From the NCBI GenBank assembly GCA_963801035.1, contig CAWDDF010000007.1:558001-622000 (forward strand): a DNA stretch of 64,000 nucleotides, read 5' to 3'. How positions within the stretch are numbered: position 1 is the first letter of the stretch; the number at the start of each line of letters is the position of its first letter. This stretch comes from JACCZX01 sp963801035 (GTDB taxonomy: Bacteria; Pseudomonadota; Gammaproteobacteria; Burkholderiales; Burkholderiaceae_F). Under the pieces are notes generated by a model. That model was not told where the DNA came from. It was given only the letters and a program-made list of their open reading frames with translations, and ran no database searches. Made by a program: the position numbers and the translations under genes. This document shows, piece by piece, positions 44,530-52,529 of this stretch.

Positions 44530-46296
44530 CTAGCGTCGGCTGATACGAGGTGTGCGATCGGGTGCCAGCGGCTGTGTGGAAGACGCCTGGCTCAGATACG
44601 CGACCACTGCCTCTATGTCGGCAGGCCCTGCGGCTCGATCGGTGCCTTCGCGCAGCACACGGAACCCGTCGCCACCTTCAGCGAGAAAATTGTTGACGGT
44701 CACTCGATAGGTTTCCTCAAGCTCAATAGGCCGCCCATCGAGCCGCATTGAATCTGCAACGACGCGCTCGCCGTGCACGCCGTTCGAGCGCCACGCATAC
44801 GCGAATCCGCGCGAAGGCTGCAGCATGCGTGCTCGCTCCGATCCGGTCGCGCTCGATTTGATACTCCATTGCTGCTCGAGTAATTGCCTTAGTTGCAAAC
44901 CGGTCAGGGTCAGCGTGACCAGCGTGTTTCCAAACGGCTGCGAAAGAAACGCATCTGCGTAGGTCACCAGCCCATTGGCACCGGATGCACGTAGATCAGC
45001 GCGCAATCCGCCAGGGTTGGTAAATGCGATCTGCGCGCCGTGGGTTCGGCTCGCAGCGAGTTGCGCATCGGCGACCAGGCGGCCCAGCGTGCTGTCTCCG
45101 CCGGCCGACGTGCGGCGGTCAAAGTCGGCCACGATGTAGCCGATGGGCCGTTGTGCGAGAGGTGCGGCAAGCTTGTGATAGTGCTCGACGATCGAAGCGA
45201 CCTTTGGATCAGGTGCGAGCGGCGGATAGGCAGCGCGCAGCGCAGGCCCGGTTCGCACGCCATTGGGCACGGTGACATTGCGCGCACGCGTGCGCTCGCG
45301 CACGATTCTTCCAGTAGCGCGGTCGATCTCGATGTCCACGACCGAAATCAGCCTTCCATAGGAAGCCGCCTGAATGATGACCCGGCCATCGATGAGACAG
45401 TTGTAGCCGCGATGCGTATGCGCGGAGAGCACGATATGAATCGCTTCATCGAGCTCGCGTGCAATGTCGAAGATCGGGCCTCGCGGGTTCGAGCAAGCGC
45501 CGAAACCGCCGTCCGCGTCGCCGCCCTCGTGAATGACCGCGACGATCGCCTGCACGCCTTGCGCCTGAAGCTCCTTTGCGTAGCGGTTGATCGCCTTCGC
45601 CTCACCGACAAAGCGAACACCGGCTACACCGCTCGGCACCACGATTCCCGGAGTCGATCGCGTGACCGCGCCAATGAACCCAACGCGCACTCCATCGATG
45701 TTTTTTACTTGCGTTGGCGCGACGATCGGCTGCTCGTTTTCGCGACCGAGCACATTGGCCGCCAGAAAAGAAAACTGCGCGCCGGAGAACTTGCCGTCGG
45801 CGCCGGCACACGTCTGGTGGTTGGCCATAGGCTGCGACTGACAGCCGCCGTTTGCCAATCGCATCAGATGCGGCACACCCCGATCGAATTCGTGATTTCC
45901 AAGCGCGCTCACCTCTAGGCCGATGGCGTTCATCACTTCAATGGTCGGCTCGTCATGGAACAGCGCAGAGGTCAGCGGCGACGCACCGACAAGGTCGCCT
46001 GCGGACACGACCACGTGGCTTGGCTGCTCCGCCTTGAGTTGATTGATTCGCGTGGCCAGGAATGCCGCGCCCCCACTGCGCAGAGGGACAGTGCGTGCAG
46101 GGTTTGCGGGATCGGGTACGGCGATTGCGTTGTTCGCGGGCTCCAGGTGCCCATGAAAGTCATTGATGCCGATAATCCGCAGGGCCACGTTCTGCGCTGA
46201 CGCGGGCGCCGCGTGAAGCAGTGTCGCGCACGCAGCTGCAGGCAACAAGTGCCAAAGAGCGCGCACTCGAACTGCTACATTCGCTCGGTAGCGCAT
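44530..46296 (-). CDS. periplasmic 5'-nucleotidase / UshA-family metallophosphatase
   Basis: The protein of 588 residues (ATG at 46296) has a signal peptide (about 1-34, ending APASAQ), an N-terminal metallophosphatase domain and a C-terminal 5'-nucleotidase domain. Metal-binding motifs are INDFHGH (Asp46, His48), SAGDLVGAS near 100, GNHEFDRG near 132 and AHTHRGYNC near 296. The substrate-specificity domain contains FTNPGGLRADLR and ends with EGGDGFRVLREG. It should hydrolyse nucleotides or UDP-sugars in the periplasm. It is divergent from the MFS gene with only 16 bases between start codons. Confidence 0.93.
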   Translation of the reverse strand: MRYRANVAVRVRALWHLLPAAACATLLHAAPASAQNVALRIIGINDFHGHLEPANNAIAVPDPANPARTVPLRSGGAAFLATRINQLKAEQPSHVVVSAGDLVGASPLTSALFHDEPTIEVMNAIGLEVSALGNHEFDRGVPHLMRLANGGCQSQPMANHQTCAGADGKFSGAQFSFLAANVLGRENEQPIVAPTQVKNIDGVRVGFIGAVTRSTPGIVVPSGVAGVRFVGEAKAINRYAKELQAQGVQAIVAVIHEGGDADGGFGACSNPRGPIFDIARELDEAIHIVLSAHTHRGYNCLIDGRVIIQAASYGRLISVVDIEIDRATGRIVRERTRARNVTVPNGVRTGPALRAAYPPLAPDPKVASIVEHYHKLAAPLAQRPIGYIVADFDRRTSAGGDSTLGRLVADAQLAASRTHGAQIAFTNPGGLRADLRASGANGLVTYADAFLSQPFGNTLVTLTLTGLQLRQLLEQQWSIKSSATGSERARMLQPSRGFAYAWRSNGVHGERVVADSMRLDGRPIELEETYRVTVNNFLAEGGDGFRVLREGTDRAAGPADIEAVVAYLSQASSTQPLAPDRTPRISRR

Positions 46297-46312
46297 CGCC
46301 ACTTTCTTCGTA

Positions 46313-47578
46313 ATGAATCCATCGAGTTCGGGTCCACCGACGTCTTCATCCATTCGCCATGATGCCGAAGTAATCGGGCTCGTCGGGCTGGCGCACGGTA
46401 CCTCGCATTTCTTTCATTTGATGCTGCCACCGCTGTTTCCGTGGCTGATGAAAGATTTCAACTTGTCATACACGGAAGCGGGTCTGCTGATGACGACCTT
46501 CTTCGTCGTCAGCGGCATTGGTCAGGCGCTCGCCGGCTTCATTGTCGACAAAGTAGGGTCGCGGCCCGTTCTTTTCTTCGGCATCGGTTTGCTGGCGCTA
46601 TCGGGTGTGATTTTAGGTTTGTCGAACAGCTACGCGATGCTGCTGTTGACTGCGGCGGTCGCTGGACTCGGCAACAGCATTTTCCATCCGGCCGACTTCA
46701 CGTTGTTGAATCGTCGAGTGGCGCAGCCGCGGCTCGGCCATGCATTTTCGGTGCACGGCCTATCCGGAAATCTGGGCTGGGCGGCCGCGCCGGTGTTCAT
46801 GGCAGGGATTGCGACGGTTGCCGGATGGCAGGCGGCGGGATTTGCTGCCGCCGCGGTAGGCGCAGTCGTTCTCGCCATCCTGTTCTGGCGGCGCGCGATG
46901 TTGGTCAACGCCGCCGAAGAGTTGGTCGTACCAAGCCATGCTCAAACAGAGTCCATCAAGTCGGCCGCAACCAACCAATTCTCTTTTTTACGCTCGACTG
47001 CGGTCTGGATGTGCTTCGCATTTTTCTTTTTCGTAACGGCCGCGTTCGGCATCCTGCAAAACTACTCGCCGGCGATCCTTGGGAATGTCTATGGCGTGTC
47101 GCTCGTCGTCGCCACCGGAAGCCTGACCGCGTATCTGCTTGGCAGTGCCGCGGGAACGATTACGGGCGGGTTTCTCGCGTCACGCAACGAGCGCAACGAA
47201 CGCCTCATTGCAATCGCGTTGGGCTTCAGCGGGCTGATGGCGCTACTGCTCGCGTCTGGCCAGATCGGAGCAGCGCTTGTCTTTCCAGTGATGGCGCTGA
47301 TGGGGTTTGGCGTCGGCACTTCGGGGCCGAATCGCGACTTGCTGGTACGACGTGCGGCAACGAGTCAGTTCGGCAAGACAGCATTCGGCCGAATATATGG
47401 CTTCGTCTATTCGGGACTGGATGTCGGCCTTGCGATATCGCCACTGGCTTTTGGTCCGCTATTGGATGCCGGCCAATTTCAAGCGGCGCTCGTCGCCGTC
47501 GCGCTGCTGCAGATAGCAGCGCTTGTCACCGCAATTCGGATTGGAACTGCGGCCCGCAGCAGTGCGGTCGCCGCGTAG
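46313..47578 (+). CDS. MFS transporter, Fsr (fosmidomycin resistance)-like
   Basis: The 421-residue protein has about twelve hydrophobic segments and a short polar N-terminus. LAHGTSHFFHLMLPPLFPWLMKDF and the segment GNSIFHPADFTLLNRRV, similar to the FHPAG region of fosmidomycin-resistance-type MFS proteins, place it in that branch. The substrate cannot be predicted. The start at 46313 lies 16 bases from the divergent nucleotidase start and lacks a clear ribosome-binding site, so a later start is possible but would trim the first membrane segment's leader only slightly. Confidence 0.9.
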   Translation: MNPSSSGPPTSSSIRHDAEVIGLVGLAHGTSHFFHLMLPPLFPWLMKDFNLSYTEAGLLMTTFFVVSGIGQALAGFIVDKVGSRPVLFFGIGLLALSGVILGLSNSYAMLLLTAAVAGLGNSIFHPADFTLLNRRVAQPRLGHAFSVHGLSGNLGWAAAPVFMAGIATVAGWQAAGFAAAAVGAVVLAILFWRRAMLVNAAEELVVPSHAQTESIKSAATNQFSFLRSTAVWMCFAFFFFVTAAFGILQNYSPAILGNVYGVSLVVATGSLTAYLLGSAAGTITGGFLASRNERNERLIAIALGFSGLMALLLASGQIGAALVFPVMALMGFGVGTSGPNRDLLVRRAATSQFGKTAFGRIYGFVYSGLDVGLAISPLAFGPLLDAGQFQAALVAVALLQIAALVTAIRIGTAARSSAVAA

Positions 47579-47584
47579 GACTGC

Positions 47585-47864
47585 TTAAAGCGTCAGGCTG
47601 AAGGCCAAGAACACGAAGATCGCGCAAGCCATCAGTAGGGCAAACGCTCGCCAGCCGTGCTTTGCAAAGTCGGCACCCGACTCGTTCAACAGGAAATCCG
47701 GAGAAGCCTCCGACAATAAACGACAGCGAGCCTTCGTTGGCCCATACGCCCGAGTTCAGTGAGTCGGCGATCTCGACGAGTGCAACGGCGCACAGAGTGA
47801 AGCCGAGCATGCGAAGCAGGCCCATCAGGGAAGGAGCGTTCAGTTGGATGCCAAGGACGTTCAT
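47585..47864 (-). CDS. small membrane protein of unknown function, one frameshift
   Basis: Read from 47864 the protein starts MNVLGIQLNAPSLMGLLRM and has a hydrophobic stretch at about residues 12-34 followed by NEGSLSFIVGGFSGF. One extra T on the coding strand (an A-run at 47694-47696) shifts the frame there. In the other frame it continues LLNESGADFAKHGWRAFALLMACAIFVFLAFSLTL to a TAA, adding a second membrane segment and giving about 92 residues. I do not recognise the family. It converges on the MFS gene, six bases from its stop. Confidence 0.55.
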
Positions 47865-48274
47865 TGTGTTCCGCGTCGGTTAGTGCGCAAGCCCTTTGCG
47901 AGCGCGTTGAGTAGGTAACGCAATGTCGCAGATCACGTTCATCAGGATTTGCCCGAAATGCGCACGCGCACACATCCAATTTATGTGTGGCCTCCAATGC
48001 CGCATTTTTGGGAATCGCACCGTTTCATGGTCCGCAGCCCGTTTCGCATTCCGAAACAGTCTGTATTGCACGACAGCAGATAATTTTTCGAAATGTTGAT
48101 CAGTGTTTCGCAATGGCGGACCAGTTGCTTTAAGTCGACTGTTTATAAATAAGTAATCGCCAACTCTTATATATATTAACGGCCTTGTTGCGTTGCATAA
48201 AAGCTCGTACGATTTCTGCTTCTGGCTTCTTACAACCCAACTGCCCGGAATCTGGGCTCACCAATGGAGCATTC
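47865..48274. other. 410-base intergenic region upstream of aceA
   Basis: This gap carries no open frame I would call a gene. Its right half (about 48080-48185) is clearly richer in A and T than its surroundings and contains TTTATAAATAA and TATATATTAA stretches, fitting a promoter region for aceA and perhaps for the leftward small membrane protein. It holds the inverted-repeat elements listed separately. No clear sigma-70 pair at good spacing could be fixed. Confidence 0.6.
48041..48110. promoter_or_regulatory. putative operator elements upstream of aceA (GTTTCG repeats)
   Basis: A perfect 17-base inverted repeat, GTTTCG-CATTC-CGAAAC, lies at 48041-48057. A palindrome TTTCGAAA follows at 48086-48093 and another GTTTCG at 48105-48110. 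Three copies of the same TTTCG core within 70 bases upstream of the isocitrate lyase gene suggest binding sites for a dimeric regulator of the glyoxylate shunt. The regulator is not identified and no such gene is adjacent. Confidence 0.45.
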
Positions 48275-49606
48275 ATGACAGCACGCGAGCTCGATGCGCA
48301 ACGGCTTCAAAAAGAGTGGAACGAGAGCGGGCGCTGGAGAGGCATCAAGCGCGGCTATGGTCCGGAGGACGTTGTACGGCTGCGCGGCTCGGTGCAAATC
48401 GAACACACGCTGGCCAAACGGGGTGCTGAAAAGCTATGGCGGTTGTTAAACAGTGAGGCCTACGTGAATACGCTGGGCGCACTGACCGGTAATCAGGCGA
48501 TGCAGCAGGTCAAGGCCGGATTGAAAGCAATTTACCTGTCCGGCTGGCAGGTGGCCGGTGACGCGAATCTGGCAGGCGAGATGTACCCCGATCAGTCGCT
48601 TTACCCGGTCAACTCAGTCCCCGCTGTGGTCCGGCGCATTAACAACACGTTTGCTCGCGCAGATCAGATTCAATGGATGGAGGGCAAGAACCCGAGTGAT
48701 GCGGGCTATGTCGATTACTTTGCGCCGATCGTTGCAGATGCCGAGGCCGGCTTTGGCGGCGTGCTGAATGCGTTCGAGCTGATGAAGTCGATGATCGAAG
48801 CGGGCGCGGCTGGTGTCCACTTCGAGGATCAGTTGGCGTCGGTGAAGAAATGCGGTCACATGGGCGGCAAGGTACTAGTTCCGACGCGCGAAGCCGTCGC
48901 CAAGCTGGTGGCGGCGCGTCTGGCCGCCGACGTGTGCGGTGTCCCGACGGTACTTCTGGCGCGCACCGATGCCGAAGCGGCAGATCTCGTAACGTCGGAT
49001 GTCGACGAGAACGACGCGCCGTATCTAACCGGCGAGCGCACCGTCGAAGGGTTTTTCAAGTCGAAGCCGGGCTTGCAACAGGCGGTCTCGCGCGGGCTGG
49101 CCTATGCGCCGTACGCAGATCTGCTTTGGTGCGAAACCGGCAAGCCGGACCTTGCATTCGCGAAGGCGTTCGCCGAAGCGATTCACAAGCGCTTTCCCGG
49201 CAAAATGCTTGCATACAACTGCTCGCCATCGTTCAACTGGAAAAAGAATCTCGACGATTCGACGATCGCCCGCTTCCAGAACGAGCTCGGTGCGATGGGC
49301 TACAAGTTCCAATTCATCACGCTGGCTGGCTTCCATTCGCTTAACTACTCGATGTTCCATCTGGCGCACGGATACGCGCGCAACCAGATGAGCGCATTTG
49401 TCGAGTTGCAGCAGGCTGAGTTCGCCGCCGCTGACAAGGGCTTCACCGCGGTCAAGCATCAGCGCGAAGTGGGCACCGGATACTTCGATGCGGTGACGAC
49501 AACGATCGAGCGCGAATCGTCCACTTCGGCATTGCATGGTTCGACCGAGGATGAACAATTCTTCGATCCTCAGGAGCAACGGCGGGTAGACAAGCAAGCG
49601 GCGTAG
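48275..49606 (+). CDS. aceA: isocitrate lyase
   Basis: Isocitrate lyase splits isocitrate into succinate and glyoxylate, the first glyoxylate-shunt step used for growth on acetate and fatty acids. The ATG at 48275 follows AATGGAGC at good distance and gives MTARELDAQRLQKEWNES and 443 residues. The active-site signature KKCGHMGGK contains catalytic Cys193. SPSFNWKK near residue 319 is also conserved. An in-frame start at 48185 has no ribosome-binding site. A HAD dehalogenase and malate synthase follow on the same strand. Confidence 0.97.
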   Translation: MTARELDAQRLQKEWNESGRWRGIKRGYGPEDVVRLRGSVQIEHTLAKRGAEKLWRLLNSEAYVNTLGALTGNQAMQQVKAGLKAIYLSGWQVAGDANLAGEMYPDQSLYPVNSVPAVVRRINNTFARADQIQWMEGKNPSDAGYVDYFAPIVADAEAGFGGVLNAFELMKSMIEAGAAGVHFEDQLASVKKCGHMGGKVLVPTREAVAKLVAARLAADVCGVPTVLLARTDAEAADLVTSDVDENDAPYLTGERTVEGFFKSKPGLQQAVSRGLAYAPYADLLWCETGKPDLAFAKAFAEAIHKRFPGKMLAYNCSPSFNWKKNLDDSTIARFQNELGAMGYKFQFITLAGFHSLNYSMFHLAHGYARNQMSAFVELQQAEFAAADKGFTAVKHQREVGTGYFDAVTTTIERESSTSALHGSTEDEQFFDPQEQRRVDKQAA

Positions 49607-49632
49607 CGAGGGCAAACAATTAAACTGCGGCG

Positions 49633-50328
49633 ATGGCCGCTGCCCTGTTCGACGTTTTTGGAACGTTGCTCGACGTTTATTCGGTCACACGTCGCGCCGA
49701 GGAATTGTTCGCCGGCAGGGGGGAACGCCTGGCGCAGCTCTGGCGCGAAAAGCAGATCGAGTATTCGCGCTTGCGCACGATGTCCGGCCGTTACGTGAGC
49801 TTTTCCGAGGTAACGCGCGATGCGCTCGAGTATTCATTGCAAGCACTGAAGCTCGAAGCGGGGCCGGACGAAGTAACGCGGTTAGCGGATGAATACAAGC
49901 ATCTTGCGCCGTTCGTCGATGTTGCGCCGGCACTGGCGCGCCTGCACGAAGCCGGCGTGCAACTCGGCGTGCTATCCAATGGCGACTCCGAGATGCTAGA
50001 GACGGCGCTCGTCACGTCTGGCTTGCACCGCTACATAGACCTGGTGCTATCGGCGGATCAGGTGCGTGCGTTCAAGACGTCGCCTTCGGTGTATGCCCTC
50101 GGGCCACGCGCGTTGAAGCTGCAGCCGCATCAGATCACGTTTGTTTCAAGCAACTGCTGGGATGCATGCGGCGCGGCCTGGTATGGCTACACAAGTTTCT
50201 GGGTCAATCGAAACGATGCCGCGCTCGAGCGCCTCGGTGTGAAGCTGAGCGGCGTCGGTACGAGCCTGACCGACGCGGCCGAATTTGTATTGCGGGAAAT
50301 TCATCAGGGAAAGGAATTGTCGATATGA
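49633..50328 (+). CDS. haloacid dehalogenase, type II (L-2-haloacid dehalogenase family)
   Basis: The 231-residue HAD protein matches L-2-haloacid dehalogenases: nucleophile Asp in ALFDVFGTLLDVYSVT (residue 7), SNGD near 116, Lys in VRAFKTSP near 148 and the family-specific FVSSNCWDACGAAWYGY near 177. Such enzymes hydrolyse 2-haloacids to 2-hydroxyacids (chloroacetate to glycolate). It lies 26 bases after aceA, and its TGA overlaps the aceB ATG (ATGA), so it is part of the glyoxylate-shunt operon. The true substrate is unproven; some type II-like proteins have other roles. Confidence 0.9.
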   Translation: MAAALFDVFGTLLDVYSVTRRAEELFAGRGERLAQLWREKQIEYSRLRTMSGRYVSFSEVTRDALEYSLQALKLEAGPDEVTRLADEYKHLAPFVDVAPALARLHEAGVQLGVLSNGDSEMLETALVTSGLHRYIDLVLSADQVRAFKTSPSVYALGPRALKLQPHQITFVSSNCWDACGAAWYGYTSFWVNRNDAALERLGVKLSGVGTSLTDAAEFVLREIHQGKELSI

Positions 50329-51908
50329 CGAAGGGCGAGGGCGTTTCAATCAACGCTCCGATGCAACCGGGCTTCGACCGGATTCTGACGGCCGAGGCGC
50401 TCGCACTCGTCGCGAAGCTGCACAGAGAGTTCGAACCCCGCCGGCAGCAACTGCTGGCCAGTCGCGTCGAGCGCGCGAAGCGGCTCGATGCTGGTGAGCG
50501 TCCCGACTTTCTAGCCGAAACGCAGCACATTCGAGAGGGCAAGTGGACGATTGCTCCGTTGCCCGCGGATTTGGAGTGCCGTCGCGTGGAGATCACGGGC
50601 CCGGTGGAACGCAAGATGGTCATCAATGCGTTGAACTCGGGCGCCGATGCGTACATGACCGACTTCGAAGACAGCAACACGCCGAACTGGGATAACCAGA
50701 TCACGGGTCACATCAATCTAATCGAGGCGATTCGACGCAACATCTCGCTGCAGCAGGGCGCCAAGAGCTACGCACTGAACGACAAGGTCGCTGTCATGAT
50801 CGTGCGGCCGCGGGGTTGGCACCTCGACGAGAAACACGTTCTTGTTGACGGTCAGCGTGTATCGGGCGGCATTTTCGATTTTGCGCTGTACATGTTTCAT
50901 AACGCGAAGGAGTTGATCGGCCGCGGCAGTGGACCTTATTTTTATCTGCCGAAGCTGGAGTCGCACCTCGAGGCCCGACTGTGGAACGACATCTTCGTCG
51001 CTGCACAGAACGAGCTGGGCATCGCGCAGGGAACGATCAAGGCCACCGTACTGATCGAAACGATTCTCGCCGCTTTCGAGATGGACGAAATCCTGTACGA
51101 GCTGCGCGACCACTCGTCTGGCTTGAACGCGGGCCGCTGGGACTACATCTTCTCGTGCATCAAGAAGTTCAAGGTCGACAGGAACTTTGTCCTTGCCGAT
51201 CGCGCTCGGGTCACGATGACCGCGCCGTTCATGCGTTCATACGCGCTTCTTTTGCTGGCCACTTGTCATAGAAGAAACGCTCCGGCGATCGGCGGGATGA
51301 GCGCATTGATTCCAATCAAGAACGATCCGGTCAAGAACGAAGCTGCGATGGCCGGCGTGCGCAGCGATAAGCGTCGCGACGCGACCGATGGTTACGATGG
51401 CGGCTGGGTCGCGCATCCGGGCCTGGTATCGATCGCAATGGAAGAGTTCGTCAACGTGCTGGGTGATCGCCCCAATCAGATTGACAAGAAGCGTGACGAT
51501 GTAAGAGTTGACGCAGCGAACCTGCTGGACTTCAAGCCCGAAGCCCCGATTACAGAATTCGGACTGCGCATGAATATCAACGTCGGCATTCACTACGTCG
51601 GATCCTGGCTCGCGGGGAATGGCTGCGTTCCGATCCACGACTTGATGGAGGATGCGGCGACGGCCGAGATCAGCCGCTCGCAGGTGTGGCAATGGATCCG
51701 ATCGCCGAAGGGCGTACTCGATGATGGACGAAAGGTGGACGCCGCTTTGGTGCGGGCGCTGATTCCCGAGGAGTTGGCGAACGTAAAGGCAGTCGTCGGA
51801 CCAAACTCACCGACTTACGATTACGCGGCGCAAATCATCGAAAAACTGACTACGCAGGAAGAGTTTGCTGAGTTTCTGACGCTGCCGCTCTACGAAGAGA
51901 TTGCGTAG
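50325..51908 (+). CDS. aceB: malate synthase A
   Basis: Malate synthase condenses glyoxylate with acetyl-CoA to give malate. The ATG at 50325 overlaps the dehalogenase stop and gives 527 residues, normal for isoform A. The signature ELRDHSSGLNAGRWDYIFS near residue 262 is intact, TDFEDSNTPNW near 110 and MRSYALLLLATCHRRNAPAIGGMSA near 303 are also conserved. The in-frame extension back to 50166 lies inside the dehalogenase gene and is rejected. It converges on a GNAT gene, with eight bases between them. Confidence 0.97.
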   Translation: MTKGEGVSINAPMQPGFDRILTAEALALVAKLHREFEPRRQQLLASRVERAKRLDAGERPDFLAETQHIREGKWTIAPLPADLECRRVEITGPVERKMVINALNSGADAYMTDFEDSNTPNWDNQITGHINLIEAIRRNISLQQGAKSYALNDKVAVMIVRPRGWHLDEKHVLVDGQRVSGGIFDFALYMFHNAKELIGRGSGPYFYLPKLESHLEARLWNDIFVAAQNELGIAQGTIKATVLIETILAAFEMDEILYELRDHSSGLNAGRWDYIFSCIKKFKVDRNFVLADRARVTMTAPFMRSYALLLLATCHRRNAPAIGGMSALIPIKNDPVKNEAAMAGVRSDKRRDATDGYDGGWVAHPGLVSIAMEEFVNVLGDRPNQIDKKRDDVRVDAANLLDFKPEAPITEFGLRMNINVGIHYVGSWLAGNGCVPIHDLMEDAATAEISRSQVWQWIRSPKGVLDDGRKVDAALVRALIPEELANVKAVVGPNSPTYDYAAQIIEKLTTQEEFAEFLTLPLYEEIA

Positions 51909-51916
51909 TCAGGCAA

Positions 51917-52459
51917 TCAGCGCCGTTTTATTCGGTACAGAACGTGCGGTCTCAGCGCGTGCCCTGCAGGCACGCGCGGATGATCAAAGTCTCCTGCGAA
52001 ATCGCGGTGCATGCCAATGCGCTCCATCACACGGCGCGAAGCGATATTGCCGGCAGCGGTGAATGAGACGATCTCCTGCAGCTGCAGCGTATGGAATCCG
52101 TAATCCAGCGCCAGCCGCGCGGCTTCGGTCGCATATCCATGCCCCCAGAATTGGGGCCGAAACCGCCAGCCCACCTCAACGCACGGCGTAAAGGGTGTTT
52201 CGTAGGGTGGCGAACTCAAGCCGGTAAAGCCGGCGCACTCGCCCTCAATATCCACGCACCACCAGCCCCAGCCCCGCTCCTCGATCACTGCGCGCATGCG
52301 CGACAGCAGCTGATCCGATTCTGACCGAGACAGCGGCGAGACGAAAAATTCCATGACGCGCGGATCGGAATTCATTGCGGCAAACGCATCGGCGTCGTCG
52401 TCCTGCCACGGCCGCAACACGATTCTTTGTCCGGTCAGCGTGATCTGCTTCACAGCCAT
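51917..52459 (-). CDS. GNAT family N-acetyltransferase (RimJ/RimL type)
   Basis: The 180-residue protein has the GNAT fold as in RimJ/RimL-like acetyltransferases: an N-terminal LTGQRIVLRPWQDDDADAFAAMN segment and the acetyl-CoA-binding PQFWGHGYATEAARLALDYGF near residue 102, followed by VSFTAAGNIASRRVMERIGM. The acceptor is unknown. It is divergent from the aldehyde dehydrogenase gene, with a 70-base gap that could hold both promoters. Confidence 0.9.
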   Translation of the reverse strand: MAVKQITLTGQRIVLRPWQDDDADAFAAMNSDPRVMEFFVSPLSRSESDQLLSRMRAVIEERGWGWWCVDIEGECAGFTGLSSPPYETPFTPCVEVGWRFRPQFWGHGYATEAARLALDYGFHTLQLQEIVSFTAAGNIASRRVMERIGMHRDFAGDFDHPRVPAGHALRPHVLYRIKRR

Positions 52460-52529
52460 TCATTTTGCGTTTATGCGATTGAAGCACATGACTGAGGCGG
52501 CGGGTCGCACAGAGCATTAAGCTAGCGGC

